DNA of 64,000 nucleotides, from NCBI RefSeq assembly GCF_039793925.1, contig NZ_JBAMME010000307.1, forward strand, positions 1-64,000, in the 5' to 3' direction. Below are positions 1 to 8,986 of this stretch, in pieces. The first letter of the stretch is position 1. Every line of letters begins with the position of its first letter. The DNA is from Thermogutta sp039793925 (GTDB lineage Bacteria; Planctomycetota; Planctomycetia; Pirellulales; Thermoguttaceae). The notes below the pieces were generated by a model. It ran no database searches. It was not told the origin of the DNA and saw only the letters and a program-made list of their open reading frames with translations. The position numbers were made by a program, and so were the translations under genes.

Positions 1-121
1 CTGCAGACCATGGGCCGTGGATTTAACCGCAACCGCATCGGATTCTGAGGTGTGAAATTACGGGCAAACCGCATGCGTTTGAAAAAACCACCGATTGGGT
101 TGCTCTCTTAGCGAATAGCAG

Positions 122-1636
122 ATGGAGAAACAAACACCCATGACACGGATGGATGGGAAAATGGAGCGGAGAGGGATGCTTTTGCGATCAGCGAAGGTTA
201 TTTGCGTTGTGGCTGCTTTGACATCTGGTCCTGGGGCAAAGGCGTTCGCGCAAACCGTTTACGGGTGTCCAACCTGCCAGGCCAATGTCCAATTCTTTGG
301 CCACTATCCCACGCGGTGGCGGCCCTGGCCAGGGGAAACTCGGCCGGACATTCATTTTCCGCAATCGATCGGTGCGGAGCCGATCAAGCGGCCTGCCGGG
401 GAAACTCCGCCCGTTCTACCCCACGAGAAGTTGGAACCCATTATTCCCAAGCCCGGGCAGGCGTTTCCCGAACCAGCTCCTCTGGAGCCGGCAGTTCCTC
501 CTCCTGATCTTCCCGGCAGAGTTGGGCCGGGCGAAATGCAAAACCAACATATTCCACCGGGAGGGACGGGGGTGCCCGCGCCCATGAATGAGGCCAATCT
601 TCCTCCCGGTTCCCCGTTCCAAACGGAACCTCCTCCGACTCCACCGCCGCCGCAGTCGCAAGGATTGCCCAGCTCGGGAGCGCAGCCACCGGTTCCCGTC
701 CCGCAGGGAGCGCCCCCTTCCCCTGCCCCGGCCCCGGCAGTGCCGCCGACGCCGAGCGGTTCTTCGGACGGTAATTCATCAGTCATGCTTCCCGACGGAC
801 CGGCCCTCTCCGCGCGAATTCCGGCCAGTGGCGAAACAGCGCTCCTGCCACCAGCCACTACACAGATCCTGCTTCCATCGCAAAGGACTTCAACTCCTCT
901 TGCGAATGTCACGCCGGGTGCGCCTCTTGTGGTCAAAAACCCAACAGTTACCACAGCGCTTACGCCGAACCCAAGCCCAAGGATTGATCCCACTCCGGAT
1001 AAGCTGGCCGTGAGTCGCGTGCCGGCTCTTCCCGGGCGAATATTAGGGCCTTCCACCACCCCTCTTCCGCAGAGTCAGTTTTTGCCCGAACCCCAGCCTT
1101 CTCCGCCTGGCTTTCCGGTAGCGGCATCCGTGAACTCCCCGCCGGCTGTGTCCGACACAGTATGGGCCGAGGATTCCTCGCCAACGCAGTCGATCTCACC
1201 GGCCGGTTATGTCACGGCGAGTGGAAGTCCTTCGCCAGGCGTGGCTCCAGCCCGCCCGACCGCTTCTGCCCCGGAAAGCCCACTCCATTCTACAACGCCC
1301 GCTCTGGGCGGCTATTGTCCGGTCGAGTTGGTGGAAAACGAAACCTGGATGAAAGGTGAAGAACGGTTCGCAGTGGAACATCGCGGGCAGGTCTACTACT
1401 GTGCCGGTGCTGCTCAAAAGCGCAAGTTTCAAACGAATCCGGAACGGTATGCTCCCGTTCTGGACGGTAAAGACCCCGTGGTGTTTTTCGACCAGGGCGT
1501 TCGGGTGGATGGCAAGATCGAGCACTGCGTGGTGTATGATGGGCGTCTTTATATGTTTTCCGGCATTCAGTCGCTGGCTCGGTTTCGACAGAATCCCCAG
1601 CGGTATGCCCAGCTCGCGCTGAGGGCCAGTCAGTGA
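122..1636 (+). CDS. Secreted proline-rich protein with two C-terminal YHS-like modules
   Basis: The 504-residue product has a basic N-terminus and a hydrophobic signal segment (about residues 20-44, ending near AFAQ). A CPTCQ motif and an aromatic FFGHYPTRWRPWPG motif follow, a pattern I associate with secreted planctomycete proteins. Residues 65-390 are almost entirely Pro/Ser/Ala/Thr low-complexity linker. The C-terminal 109 residues are ordered and contain two similar modules, each ending in an F-x-x-NP-(E/Q)-RYA motif, like YHS domains; the first begins GGYCPVELVE and has YYCAG. The role is unknown; envelope association is inferred. The start is uncertain: ATG at 176 has a better purine-rich upstream stretch and still leaves a full signal peptide. 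It converges on the glycosyltransferase gene and overlaps its end by 7 bp. Confidence 0.8.
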   Translation: MEKQTPMTRMDGKMERRGMLLRSAKVICVVAALTSGPGAKAFAQTVYGCPTCQANVQFFGHYPTRWRPWPGETRPDIHFPQSIGAEPIKRPAGETPPVLPHEKLEPIIPKPGQAFPEPAPLEPAVPPPDLPGRVGPGEMQNQHIPPGGTGVPAPMNEANLPPGSPFQTEPPPTPPPPQSQGLPSSGAQPPVPVPQGAPPSPAPAPAVPPTPSGSSDGNSSVMLPDGPALSARIPASGETALLPPATTQILLPSQRTSTPLANVTPGAPLVVKNPTVTTALTPNPSPRIDPTPDKLAVSRVPALPGRILGPSTTPLPQSQFLPEPQPSPPGFPVAASVNSPPAVSDTVWAEDSSPTQSISPAGYVTASGSPSPGVAPARPTASAPESPLHSTTPALGGYCPVELVENETWMKGEERFAVEHRGQVYYCAGAAQKRKFQTNPERYAPVLDGKDPVVFFDQGVRVDGKIEHCVVYDGRLYMFSGIQSLARFRQNPQRYAQLALRASQ

Positions 1637-2829
1637 GCGTTTCCTGTTACCAGACGGTCCAAAAGCGCTGCCGTTTGCTCTACCATTCGCGATGCGGTGA
1701 AATGCTCACGGGCGTAGGCTCCAGCGAGTTCGCCCCAGCGATGACGAAGGCGAGGCTCCAATCGGAGCAATTGGGCTAGCGCTTCCCGTAAAGCGGGAAC
1801 ATCGCCCGGCTGTACCAGGCGGACGACGGAAGAAATATCTTCCAGCCCCTCGAATAACTCGGGGATTCCACCTGCTGTGGAGGCGATGACGGGCAGTCCC
1901 AGAAAGAGGGCTTCCATCACTGCGCCGCCCAGACCTTCCTGACGGGATGGAAACACGAAGAGATCAGCCCCCGCCATAAGCTCGAGGGCGTCCTCGCGAA
2001 AACCTGCCAGCACTGCTCGACTGTCCAAACCCAGCGAATGGATGCGAGCTTCCAGAACTGGACGTTGTTCGCCTTCGCCGACCAACACGAGAAAGCTTTG
2101 TGGGAACTCAGCCGCCAAATCCGCGAAGGCTTCCAGAAGATCTTCCTGCCCTTTGGCGGGTGTGAGCTTTCCTACGTGGACGACGAAAACCGCGGAATCA
2201 ACTGCCGGTGACAGGTTGAGCAGATTCCGGAGCTTCTCCCGTCCGCGCTGTTTGTTGGCGGTTGCCAGGCGTTTAGGATCTACTCCGTCATGGATCACGG
2301 CGATCCGCGACTGGGGGATTCCTGCTGCCTGACATGCCGCCGCCGAAGCCCGCGAGGGGCACACCACGCAATGGAGACCCCATCGATAAAGCCGTCCGGA
2401 GCGAAGGGGGAAAATCGTCCGCCGGGCGCCCACGCGGATCAACCGCAGTCCAATGGCGGCCACAAGCCCGTGGAGAATGGCGTGGGGATCATTCATCCAC
2501 AGGACGTGGGGGCGAAAATCTCGCAGGGTTCGTCGAATCTGCCACCAATTCCGAGGGCCTCGTCCGCGGCCGCGGAGCATTTGCACAGTTTGGGCCGCTT
2601 CCTCAAGGTATTGGGCCAAGCGGCTCTGGGCAGGTGCCACGGTAAGCACCCTCCAGTCTGAAGCCACCAAGCCTTCGGCGAGCAGGCGAAGCTGCTCCTC
2701 GCCGCCTCCCCATGTGATTTGCGTCGAGAAAAGCAAAATCCGCCGGGAACCTTGTGTTGGCGCGGGAACGCCTTTCAGGTGGGATTGCACCATCTGGGCA
2801 ATTTCGGTCGTGTGGTACCGGGCTGCCAA
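1630..2829 (-). CDS. Glycosyltransferase family 4-type (GT-B) protein
   Basis: 399 residues with the two-domain GT-B layout. The N-terminal half starts ILLFSTQITWGGGEEQLRLLAEGL, typical of the acceptor domain. The C-terminal half has VVHVGKLTPAKGQEDLLEAF and the EX7E-like nucleotide-sugar segment FVFPSRQEGLGGAVMEALF followed by GLPVIAS and GGIPELF. It should transfer a sugar from a nucleotide-sugar to a lipid or polysaccharide acceptor at the cytoplasmic membrane; the substrate cannot be read. The first codon used is TTG, with a GAGG about 13 bases upstream; an internal ATG at 2793 is an alternative, so the start is uncertain. No other polysaccharide genes adjoin it. Confidence 0.85.
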   Translation of the reverse strand: MAARYHTTEIAQMVQSHLKGVPAPTQGSRRILLFSTQITWGGGEEQLRLLAEGLVASDWRVLTVAPAQSRLAQYLEEAAQTVQMLRGRGRGPRNWWQIRRTLRDFRPHVLWMNDPHAILHGLVAAIGLRLIRVGARRTIFPLRSGRLYRWGLHCVVCPSRASAAACQAAGIPQSRIAVIHDGVDPKRLATANKQRGREKLRNLLNLSPAVDSAVFVVHVGKLTPAKGQEDLLEAFADLAAEFPQSFLVLVGEGEQRPVLEARIHSLGLDSRAVLAGFREDALELMAGADLFVFPSRQEGLGGAVMEALFLGLPVIASTAGGIPELFEGLEDISSVVRLVQPGDVPALREALAQLLRLEPRLRHRWGELAGAYAREHFTASRMVEQTAALLDRLVTGNAH

Positions 2830-2868
2830 AGGAACGGGTTATCCTCGATGACCAATACCTTTAGAAAC

Positions 2869-3099
2869 TCACCGCATGAGCCGAAGCACCACGTTGAGCA
2901 CGATGGTGAGCACGATGCTCAAGAGAATGCAGGTTGTGATGGGAAAATAAAACGACCATCGTTCGCCCCGGATGTGGATATCGCCTGGCAATCGTCCCAC
3001 CTGCAAAGGTACAAAATGAAGCAGCCAGAGAATCCCACCAAGGACCATCACCACCAGGCCCAGCAGAATTAGCATCTTTCCCACTGATGAGAGGTCCAT
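2869..3099 (-). CDS. DUF2905 family small membrane protein
   Basis: 76 residues with two hydrophobic segments (about 8-28 and 50-72) separated by the LPGDIHIRGERWSFYFPI loop that is diagnostic for DUF2905. The function of the family is unknown; these are short inner-membrane proteins. GAGGAG lies at good spacing before the ATG, which supports this start. It lies 39 bp upstream of the glycosyltransferase on the same strand, so the two may be co-transcribed. Confidence 0.85.
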   Translation of the reverse strand: MDLSSVGKMLILLGLVVMVLGGILWLLHFVPLQVGRLPGDIHIRGERWSFYFPITTCILLSIVLTIVLNVVLRLMR

Positions 3100-3227
3100 C
3101 GGCTGATCTCCTCATAAAGCCTTTATGGAACGGTAGAGCTGAGTGACAGGAAGATGACCACGGCACGTCAAACGCTGTTGTTCTCCTGTACCCGCCGGGC
3201 CGCTCTTCGGCTCATCCTTCTTTGAGT

Positions 3228-4046
3228 TTATGCCCGGCGCTCTCCGGGAGGAATCGGCACGTGAAGATTCATGGGCTGGAAGCCGCTGGCCACGGCGGCC
3301 GCCTGCTGAAGGGCCTGCGTGACGTAACTTTTCGCCACGTCGATCGCTTCCACCAGTTCTTTCCCCTGAGCGAGCAGTGCTGTGATGGCTGCTGAAAACA
3401 CGCAGCCGGAACCGTGTGTTTGTGCCTGGGGAACAAGTTCACGATGGAACCACACGAAGCGGCCGTCGGAAAAGAGCACGTCCACGGCTTCGCCATCGAC
3501 GCCGGGTCCTTTGACCAAGACGTGCCGGGAGCCCCATTGGGCGATGATAGCTGCGGCCTTCTCCAGGGTCCGCAAATCGGAGATGCTTGTTCCGGTGAGC
3601 AATTCCGCTTCCCGCAGGTTCGGCGTGAGCAATGTCGCGAGAGGAAAGAGAAGGTCCCGCATCGCGCGCACACCGTCCTCATCGAGGAGCGGACTGCCGC
3701 TCTTACTGAGAATGACGGGATCGACAACCAACGGACAGGAGAGTGCCTGAAGGCGGTCGGCCACCGCGTGGATGATCTCCGGCGTGCCCAACGCGCCCGT
3801 CTTGACCGCCTGCGGGAGAAGTTCTTCTGTGACAGCATCCCACTGAGCAAGGACAAACTGCGGTTCGACTGTTTGGACAGCCCATACCCCACGGCTATTC
3901 TGCGCCGTCAGGAGCGTCACCACGCTCGCACCATAAACGCCAAAATGATGGAACGTCTTCAAATCCGCCTGGAGGCCGGCCCCTCCCGAGGAATCCGACC
4001 CGGCCACCGTCACGGCCACTGGAATATTTGGGAAACTTGTCGTCAC
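3228..4046 (-). CDS. thiD: Hydroxymethylpyrimidine/phosphomethylpyrimidine kinase
   Basis: 272 residues, the normal length for ThiD, which phosphorylates HMP and then HMP-phosphate in thiamine biosynthesis. The N-terminus has VAGSDSSGGAGLQADLKTF and the VYGASVVTLLTAQNS segment; DPVILSKSGSPLLD and LTPNLREAELLTG follow, and the C-terminal anion hole and catalytic-Asp region reads THGSGCVFSAAI. The start codon is GTG at 4046, preceded by AGGAG. I looked for a TPP riboswitch in the 230 bp upstream and saw no CTGAGA-type element. No other thi gene is in the window. Confidence 0.93.
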   Translation of the reverse strand: MTTSFPNIPVAVTVAGSDSSGGAGLQADLKTFHHFGVYGASVVTLLTAQNSRGVWAVQTVEPQFVLAQWDAVTEELLPQAVKTGALGTPEIIHAVADRLQALSCPLVVDPVILSKSGSPLLDEDGVRAMRDLLFPLATLLTPNLREAELLTGTSISDLRTLEKAAAIIAQWGSRHVLVKGPGVDGEAVDVLFSDGRFVWFHRELVPQAQTHGSGCVFSAAITALLAQGKELVEAIDVAKSYVTQALQQAAAVASGFQPMNLHVPIPPGERRA

Positions 4047-4278
4047 CTTGTGCTCCTGTTTCTCAAGTTATGTTCCGAAATACCGCGTACTTTATAAAGA
4101 GAGTCCAGCGACAGGGCCGAGTCAAGGGTTCCCCCGCGCAGAGTTGATCCACTTTGGTTCCCGAAACGAGAAGTACCGCCACCGCCAGGCCACCGGTATG
4201 GGGCGCTACAACTGATCGATCACCCCTGCACACCAGGAGTCGCAAGATCGGAAGAATTCAGAATCCGAGACGTTCGTC

Positions 4279-5385
4279 CTAGACGTATTCCCAGTCCTTG
4301 AGCCAGCGGTAATGATACGGCAGCTCTGCCCAGACGCGGTCCATTTCGCGTTCCAAAAGGGCTTTTTCATGCTGATCGAGTTCGCGACGCTCTTTGACGG
4401 CCAGCGCCACGTTATCAACCTGTTCGGGAGTGATCATCCCCGGAATGGGAGCCGTGATCGCAGGGTTGAAAAGGATGTAGCGGATGGTCAATCGGGCGAT
4501 GCGATCATCCTCCTCACGATACGGGCTGTCTGGTGAGCTGTTGCCTTTGAACAGGGAACCGCTCGCGAACGGCTTGATGCCGAACCAACCCACGTCCATC
4601 TTTTGGATCGTTGCCCACAAACCGGTTTCGTCGGTGACCACCTTCGTCTTGGCGGTGTAAGGTGTGCAGATCACTTCTAATTGCTGGGGATATTTTTCGA
4701 GCAGCATTTTGATATGGGGACGATCGTGGGACGAGATGCCCGTGAATCGGGCCCGACCCGTCTTTTTGGCCCATTCCAAGGCGGCAATCACGGCCTCGAT
4801 TTCGGCCTCCGTGTGACGGCTACTCTGCTCGTGACAGGTGATCCGCCAGATGTCGACGTAGTCCAGGCCGGCCTCTTTCAGACCCATGTCAAGACTCTGC
4901 TTGAGTTTCTCGAGGGTTCGCCACTCGGCAAAGCGAACTTCCCGCTGATACCAGGAATAGCCGAGGTACATCTTGTCGCGGCGGCCTTTCAGTGCCCGGG
5001 CATACGCCAAGACTTCCTGGCCGGTGCACGCATCAATGTAATTAATGCCGCGTTCGATGCAGCGGGTGACCACATCGTAGCGATTTTTCTGGAAGTCTGG
5101 ATCGTCCAGTGCTGCGCCCAGCCAGTTTCCTCCCTGAAAGGAACTCGGGACAACCTGGTTGAGACGTTTCCAGTGTCCCCCGAGACACACAGCGGAGATC
5201 ATCAGATTCGTCTTTCCGCAGCGGCGGTACTCCATATCGGGGTTGTAATTGAGGATTTTGCTGGTATCCACATTCTCGGGATTGCCGGCCCTCACCGTGA
5301 ATGTCCCCTGCAACCCCAGAGCGGTGCTGGCGGCCGCTGCGACGGTCCCCTGGACAAATTCGCGCCGATTGAGTTCGAGTGCCAT
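4279..5385 (-). CDS. Tat-exported aldo/keto reductase-like protein
   Basis: 368 residues from the ATG at 5385, which has GGGGAGG upstream. The N-terminus, ELNRREFVQGTVAAAASTALG, is a twin-arginine signal, so the protein is probably exported folded. The body is a predicted TIM barrel: MEYRRCGKTNLMISAVCLGGHW, RGINYIDACTG, LDMGLKEAGLDYVDIWRITCHEQ, FTGISSHDRPHIKMLLEKYP and a C-terminal GMITPEQVDNVALAV, all placed as in AKR proteins. The usual Tyr after the DTA motif and the usual Lys are not evident (see findings), so redox activity is uncertain. It is divergent from a sulfatase gene with a clear promoter between them. Planctomycetes often pair such exported oxidoreductases with sulfatases for glycan use; that link is inference. 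Confidence 0.85.
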   Translation of the reverse strand: MALELNRREFVQGTVAAAASTALGLQGTFTVRAGNPENVDTSKILNYNPDMEYRRCGKTNLMISAVCLGGHWKRLNQVVPSSFQGGNWLGAALDDPDFQKNRYDVVTRCIERGINYIDACTGQEVLAYARALKGRRDKMYLGYSWYQREVRFAEWRTLEKLKQSLDMGLKEAGLDYVDIWRITCHEQSSRHTEAEIEAVIAALEWAKKTGRARFTGISSHDRPHIKMLLEKYPQQLEVICTPYTAKTKVVTDETGLWATIQKMDVGWFGIKPFASGSLFKGNSSPDSPYREEDDRIARLTIRYILFNPAITAPIPGMITPEQVDNVALAVKERRELDQHEKALLEREMDRVWAELPYHYRWLKDWEYV

Positions 5386-5486
5386 CGTCCAGTCCCTCCC
5401 CAATGAGTGGTCACTTCCCACGCACCTTTGCGCTTCAAAGTGAGAATCCGATGTCACACGGTATCACTTTGTCCCAGACGCCTGGT

Positions 5487-5516
5487 ATAGTAATACACGC
5501 GTTGGCCAAATGTCAA
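5487..5516 (-). promoter_or_regulatory. Sigma-70-type promoter for the AKR-like gene
   Basis: Read on the minus strand there is a perfect -35 TTGACA (5516-5511), an 18 bp spacer and TACTAT (5492-5487). It lies about 100 bp upstream of the AKR start, in the divergent gap to the sulfatase. Confidence 0.6.
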
Positions 5517-5596
5517 TCGAGCACTCGGCGGTGCAAGAGCCTCGGTTTCGCCATCGACAGAAGTGACTTGGACCTCTCCAGCCAAGGAGCGCAGCA

Positions 5597-7015
5597 GTGA
5601 CCAGGTGCATGCGAATTGGGTTGATCGCGTTTTTTGTGTTGGGAGTCATTCTCGGCAATCGCATTCTTTGGGCAGAGGCGAAAAAACATCCCAACGTCAT
5701 CGTCATTCTGGTGGATGATTTGGGCTGGGGTGACCTAGGGTGCTTTGGGGCTGCGGACCTGGAAACGCCTCACGTGGACCGCCTCGCCCGGGAAGGTATG
5801 CGGATGGTCAATTTTTACGCCAACTGCCCTGTGTGTTCGCCCACCCGGGCCTCGCTTCTGACAGGCTGCTATCCGGATGCGGTGGGCGTGCCGGGTGTCA
5901 TCCGCACACACAGTAACAATTCCTGGGGTTATCTCAATCCGCAGGTGGAACTGCTTCCCGCAATTTTGGCGCGCGGCGGATATCATACCGCACTGGTGGG
6001 AAAGTGGCATTTGGGCCTCGATCGTCCCAACATCCCCACCGCCCGGGGATTCGCGTTTTTTCACGGTTTTTTGGGCGACATGATGGACGACTATTTCAAC
6101 CATCGCCGGCACGGCATCAATTACATGCGGGAAAACGAGGTCGAGATTGATCCCGTCGGCCATGCCACGGAGCTTTTTACCCGCTGGGCCTGTGAATATA
6201 TCGAGTCCCGCGCGGATTCAGCCCGGCAGGGCCAACCGTTTTTCCTCTACCTTGCGTATAACGCACCGCATGTTCCCATCCAGCCACCGGAGGAATGGCT
6301 GGACCGATACCGCCAGCGCCATCCCGACGCGCCGGAGCGCCGGGCCAAACTAGCGGCATTCATCGAACATTTGGACTGGGGTGTTGGTGAGGTCCTGAAT
6401 ACTTTGGATAAAACTGGCCTGGCCGAAGAAACACTCGTCATTTTCACCAGTGACAATGGTGGCCAGCTTGATGTGGGGGCTCGTAATGGCCCGTATCGTG
6501 CCGGCAAAGGGACAATGTATGAAGGCGGTATTCGGGTGCCGATGGTGGTTCGCTGGCCGGGGCAGATTTCCCCGGGCACGCAGAGTGACGCGGTGGCCCT
6601 GACCATGGACCTGTTCGCCAGTATCCTCGATGCAGCAGGTGTGGCCACGCCGGAGGGCCGCTCCGGTGTGACGCTGCTTCCAATCTGGAAAGGAGAAAAG
6701 AATCGCCTTCCAGCGCGAGACCTGTTCTGGGTTCGGTTGGAAGGGGGTGTGTTCAGCTATGCCGCGCGGCGCGGAGATTATAAGCTCATTCGGCCAGCAC
6801 CGCAAAAGGGAAAGCAGCCACCGGATGAGCTGTACGACCTGGCCACCGATCCTTACGAGAAGAACGATTTGCGAACGAGCCGCCCGGAACTGTTTCGGGA
6901 GATGGTGCAGCTCCTGGAGGAGCATATCCAGTCAGTCAAAGATGTTCCGTGGCGGGACGAACGCGGCTTAGGCCCTGGGGAAATACCCCCATCGACGACA
7001 GCCAGTCCACGGTAG
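5597..7015 (+). CDS. Secreted arylsulfatase-type sulfatase
   Basis: 472 residues with an N-terminal signal peptide (LIAFFVLGVILGNRILWAEA). Metal-binding D40-D41 sit in VILVDDLGWGD. The sulfatase signature C80-S-P-T-R with downstream LLTG is present, so C80 should be converted to formylglycine. GKWHLG (136-141), YNAPHVP and FTSDNGG supply the remaining active-site residues. It hydrolyses a sulfate ester, probably on a polysaccharide in the periplasm or outside the cell. A C-terminal subdomain of about 110 residues ends in ELYDLATDPYEKNDL, as in family S1 sulfatases. The GTG start at 5597 is chosen because AAGGAG lies 7 bases upstream; the ATG at 5609 would have a 19 base spacing. The maturation enzyme is not in the window. 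Confidence 0.93.
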   Translation: MTRCMRIGLIAFFVLGVILGNRILWAEAKKHPNVIVILVDDLGWGDLGCFGAADLETPHVDRLAREGMRMVNFYANCPVCSPTRASLLTGCYPDAVGVPGVIRTHSNNSWGYLNPQVELLPAILARGGYHTALVGKWHLGLDRPNIPTARGFAFFHGFLGDMMDDYFNHRRHGINYMRENEVEIDPVGHATELFTRWACEYIESRADSARQGQPFFLYLAYNAPHVPIQPPEEWLDRYRQRHPDAPERRAKLAAFIEHLDWGVGEVLNTLDKTGLAEETLVIFTSDNGGQLDVGARNGPYRAGKGTMYEGGIRVPMVVRWPGQISPGTQSDAVALTMDLFASILDAAGVATPEGRSGVTLLPIWKGEKNRLPARDLFWVRLEGGVFSYAARRGDYKLIRPAPQKGKQPPDELYDLATDPYEKNDLRTSRPELFREMVQLLEEHIQSVKDVPWRDERGLGPGEIPPSTTASPR

Positions 7016-7058
7016 GGGAAAGATTGTCCCAACGTCGTTTGCCGTTCTTTTTGTTTTT

Positions 7059-7535
7059 TTAGTCTTTCAACTCCAGCACGCCGAGGTCATGCTGTCCCGA
7101 TTGCGGGATCGTGCATTCGAGTGGTGTCGTGTTAGGGTTAGAGTATTTAGCCGGTATTGCCGCGGCAGCGGGCTTCACAATGGCTTGCTCTTTTGTGATG
7201 TCTGGCATTTCAGCGGCGTCGGCGGCGGCCTCCACGGCGGCGGTCTTGGTGATCACGATTTTATATTTGCCCGGCATCGCACCATCGCCCGCAGTGAGGG
7301 TGGTCAGCACAAACCTCCCTTGACTGTCCGTTTTTCCCACCGCCGCCCGCTGCCCTTCCTGCGGCACGAGCATGACGGAAGCCTCGGACACCGGTTGGCC
7401 CTTATACATGACCTGTCCACTCGTTTTCACCGTTGGGAGAGGAGATTTCTTCCCGCACCCCGATACGACAAGAGTTACCATCATCAGAGCGGAGACAACC
7501 GTCGCACCTGAGAACGCAGAACGCCGACAAGACAT
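7059..7535 (-). CDS. Small lipoprotein with carboxypeptidase-regulatory-like domain
   Basis: 158 residues from the ATG at 7535, which is preceded by GGAGCTGGAGAA. The signal peptide ends in a lipobox, VVSGC, followed by GKK, so the mature protein is probably a lipoprotein. The rest is one beta-sandwich of the carboxypeptidase-regulatory-like type: TSGQVMYKGQPVSEASVMLVP, then TDSQGRFVLTTL and MPGKYKIVITK, and a C-terminal QHDLGVLELKD. Such proteins are very common in planctomycetes; the function is not known. Direct and inverted repeats lie 80-120 bp upstream. Confidence 0.85.
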   Translation of the reverse strand: MSCRRSAFSGATVVSALMMVTLVVSGCGKKSPLPTVKTSGQVMYKGQPVSEASVMLVPQEGQRAAVGKTDSQGRFVLTTLTAGDGAMPGKYKIVITKTAAVEAAADAAEMPDITKEQAIVKPAAAAIPAKYSNPNTTPLECTIPQSGQHDLGVLELKD

Positions 7536-7609
7536 TTCTCCAGCTCCCCAACTTTTCCAGATACCGCGAACCGGGTAGCGCTTAATCGCAGCCCAGCGCC
7601 AAAAAGATG

Positions 7610-7669
7610 TGACACGCTCGAATATCTTTCGAATATCTTTGTGTCTTGGCAAAGATATCTGCCGTGTCA
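7610..7669. repeat. Direct and inverted repeats upstream of the lipoprotein gene
   Basis: TCGAATATCTTT occurs twice head to tail, sharing one base (7618-7629 and 7629-7640). Part of the second copy, ATATCTTTG (7633-7641), faces an inverted copy CAAAGATAT (7650-7658), giving a 9 bp stem with an 8 base loop. Outer arms TGACAC (7610-7615) and GTGTCA (7664-7669) are also inverted. This may be a regulator binding region; no promoter could be assigned with confidence. Confidence 0.5.
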
Positions 7670-7807
7670 TTGACCGAGTTGCCTATGCGCGGCCTCATTT
7701 GCATGAGGCGTTATTAATATCACACCTTTTGACCGCAAGGTTTTTCGGGCCGCTGCGTGCACAAGCCGCGGCAATTAACCAGGGGGCTACGCCGGTGCGG
7801 AAGTTGC

Positions 7808-8896
7808 TTAGAAGCTGGGAATGGTTTCCCCCGACGCCATCGACCCAAGCGCCCCCCAAACGCCATACGGGCTTCTCATTTGCACAAATCCGCTGATGCC
7901 GTCGGGCTCCGGTGCAGACAGATTCCCAGTGTCAATGGTTTCGCTGACGAATCTAACCGAAGCATCGCACATCAGCACGTTGACGCCGCCAGGATGATTG
8001 CTGTTGGGTGGATAGACGCCCCAATAGCAATACTGAGCTTCGCCACAAGCGCAGGAGGGTGCATTCGGAGGCAAAACTGTCGTGATGCCTTGGACGTGGG
8101 CATGTCCCTCGGCCCAGTAGCGTCCACGTGTCGCCCAGACGGTCCCTGTGAGCAGGTTGCGGTCGTTGGGATCCACCCGGGTGTAGCAGGTGATGGGACT
8201 CTGGCTCAGTCCGCTTTGCATGGCGGCGACACCACCTTTAACAAAGCGGGAGCGATTGGCGACCGCCCCAACAAGCGCTTCGGAAGCGGCAATCGTGTTT
8301 GACGAACCATCTGTGATATCCTGGAATCCCCGCCACGTGAGGCGCCCAAAGGGGGACCGAGGATTGGTGGCTAAATAGTTGTTGTAAATCTTATCACCGA
8401 AACTCAAGTGGTAGTTGGTGAAACCCTGGCGGGTCGGAGCGGGCAATTGATGCGCTGGTCCGTCCGACGGACAAAGCAAAAGCGATACCTGGCCCTGAAT
8501 CGGTGGCCAACCTCTTCCAGAGTCTTCGTAGGCATACGGACCAAACGCAGGATAATACTGGCCGCCCACCGTCATGGGTGACGACACTTGTTGCCATCGG
8601 GCAGTCTCCTCGTAGTACGGCAAGAGCGATACCCACCCCGACATGTAACCGTAGTTGCACTCGTAATGATTAGGCCACACGCACCCTGTCGTCCCGGCGT
8701 TGAATGCACAGAAGACTTTGTGAGCGTCGTGATAATTGTGCAGGGCCAAGCCAAGCTGCTTAAGATGATTCGAGCAGTCACTTCGTCGCGCTGCCTCCCG
8801 CGCAGCCTGCACCGCTGGAAGAAGAAGCGCAATCAAAATCCCGATGATGGCAATCACCACGAGCAATTCGACGAGAGTAAAACCCTTGCGATACAT
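7808..8896 (-). CDS. DUF1559 protein with type IV pilin-like N-terminus
   Basis: 362 residues. The N-terminus, KGFTLVELLVVIAIIGILIALLLPAVQ, is a prepilin cleavage and methylation motif plus hydrophobic helix; AAREAARRSDCSNHLKQLGLALHNYHD follows, the classic DUF1559 opening. The C-terminal region has NSNHPGGVNVLMCDASVRFVSETID, also typical (the H-x-GG-x-N and DGSV-like motif). These proteins form a large planctomycete family, probably exported as pseudopilins; their job is not established. The ATG at 8896 is supported by a perfect AGGAGGTG and by a promoter further upstream. Confidence 0.93.
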   Translation of the reverse strand: MYRKGFTLVELLVVIAIIGILIALLLPAVQAAREAARRSDCSNHLKQLGLALHNYHDAHKVFCAFNAGTTGCVWPNHYECNYGYMSGWVSLLPYYEETARWQQVSSPMTVGGQYYPAFGPYAYEDSGRGWPPIQGQVSLLLCPSDGPAHQLPAPTRQGFTNYHLSFGDKIYNNYLATNPRSPFGRLTWRGFQDITDGSSNTIAASEALVGAVANRSRFVKGGVAAMQSGLSQSPITCYTRVDPNDRNLLTGTVWATRGRYWAEGHAHVQGITTVLPPNAPSCACGEAQYCYWGVYPPNSNHPGGVNVLMCDASVRFVSETIDTGNLSAPEPDGISGFVQMRSPYGVWGALGSMASGETIPSF

Positions 8897-8986
8897 AGCG
8901 CACCTCCTCGACTCAGAAGACGAGCGACTAAGAACTCTCACTGCGAAACTAGGCCCCCCTTTTTTCCGTTTCGCACGGCTGGGGCC

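Noticed and set aside
352..1059. 235-codon open frame opposite the proline-rich gene
   Set aside because: Gly-rich antisense translation of proline codons; not a gene.
4047..4278. Possible TPP riboswitch upstream of thiD
   Set aside because: None of the conserved thi-box segments could be found on the minus strand.
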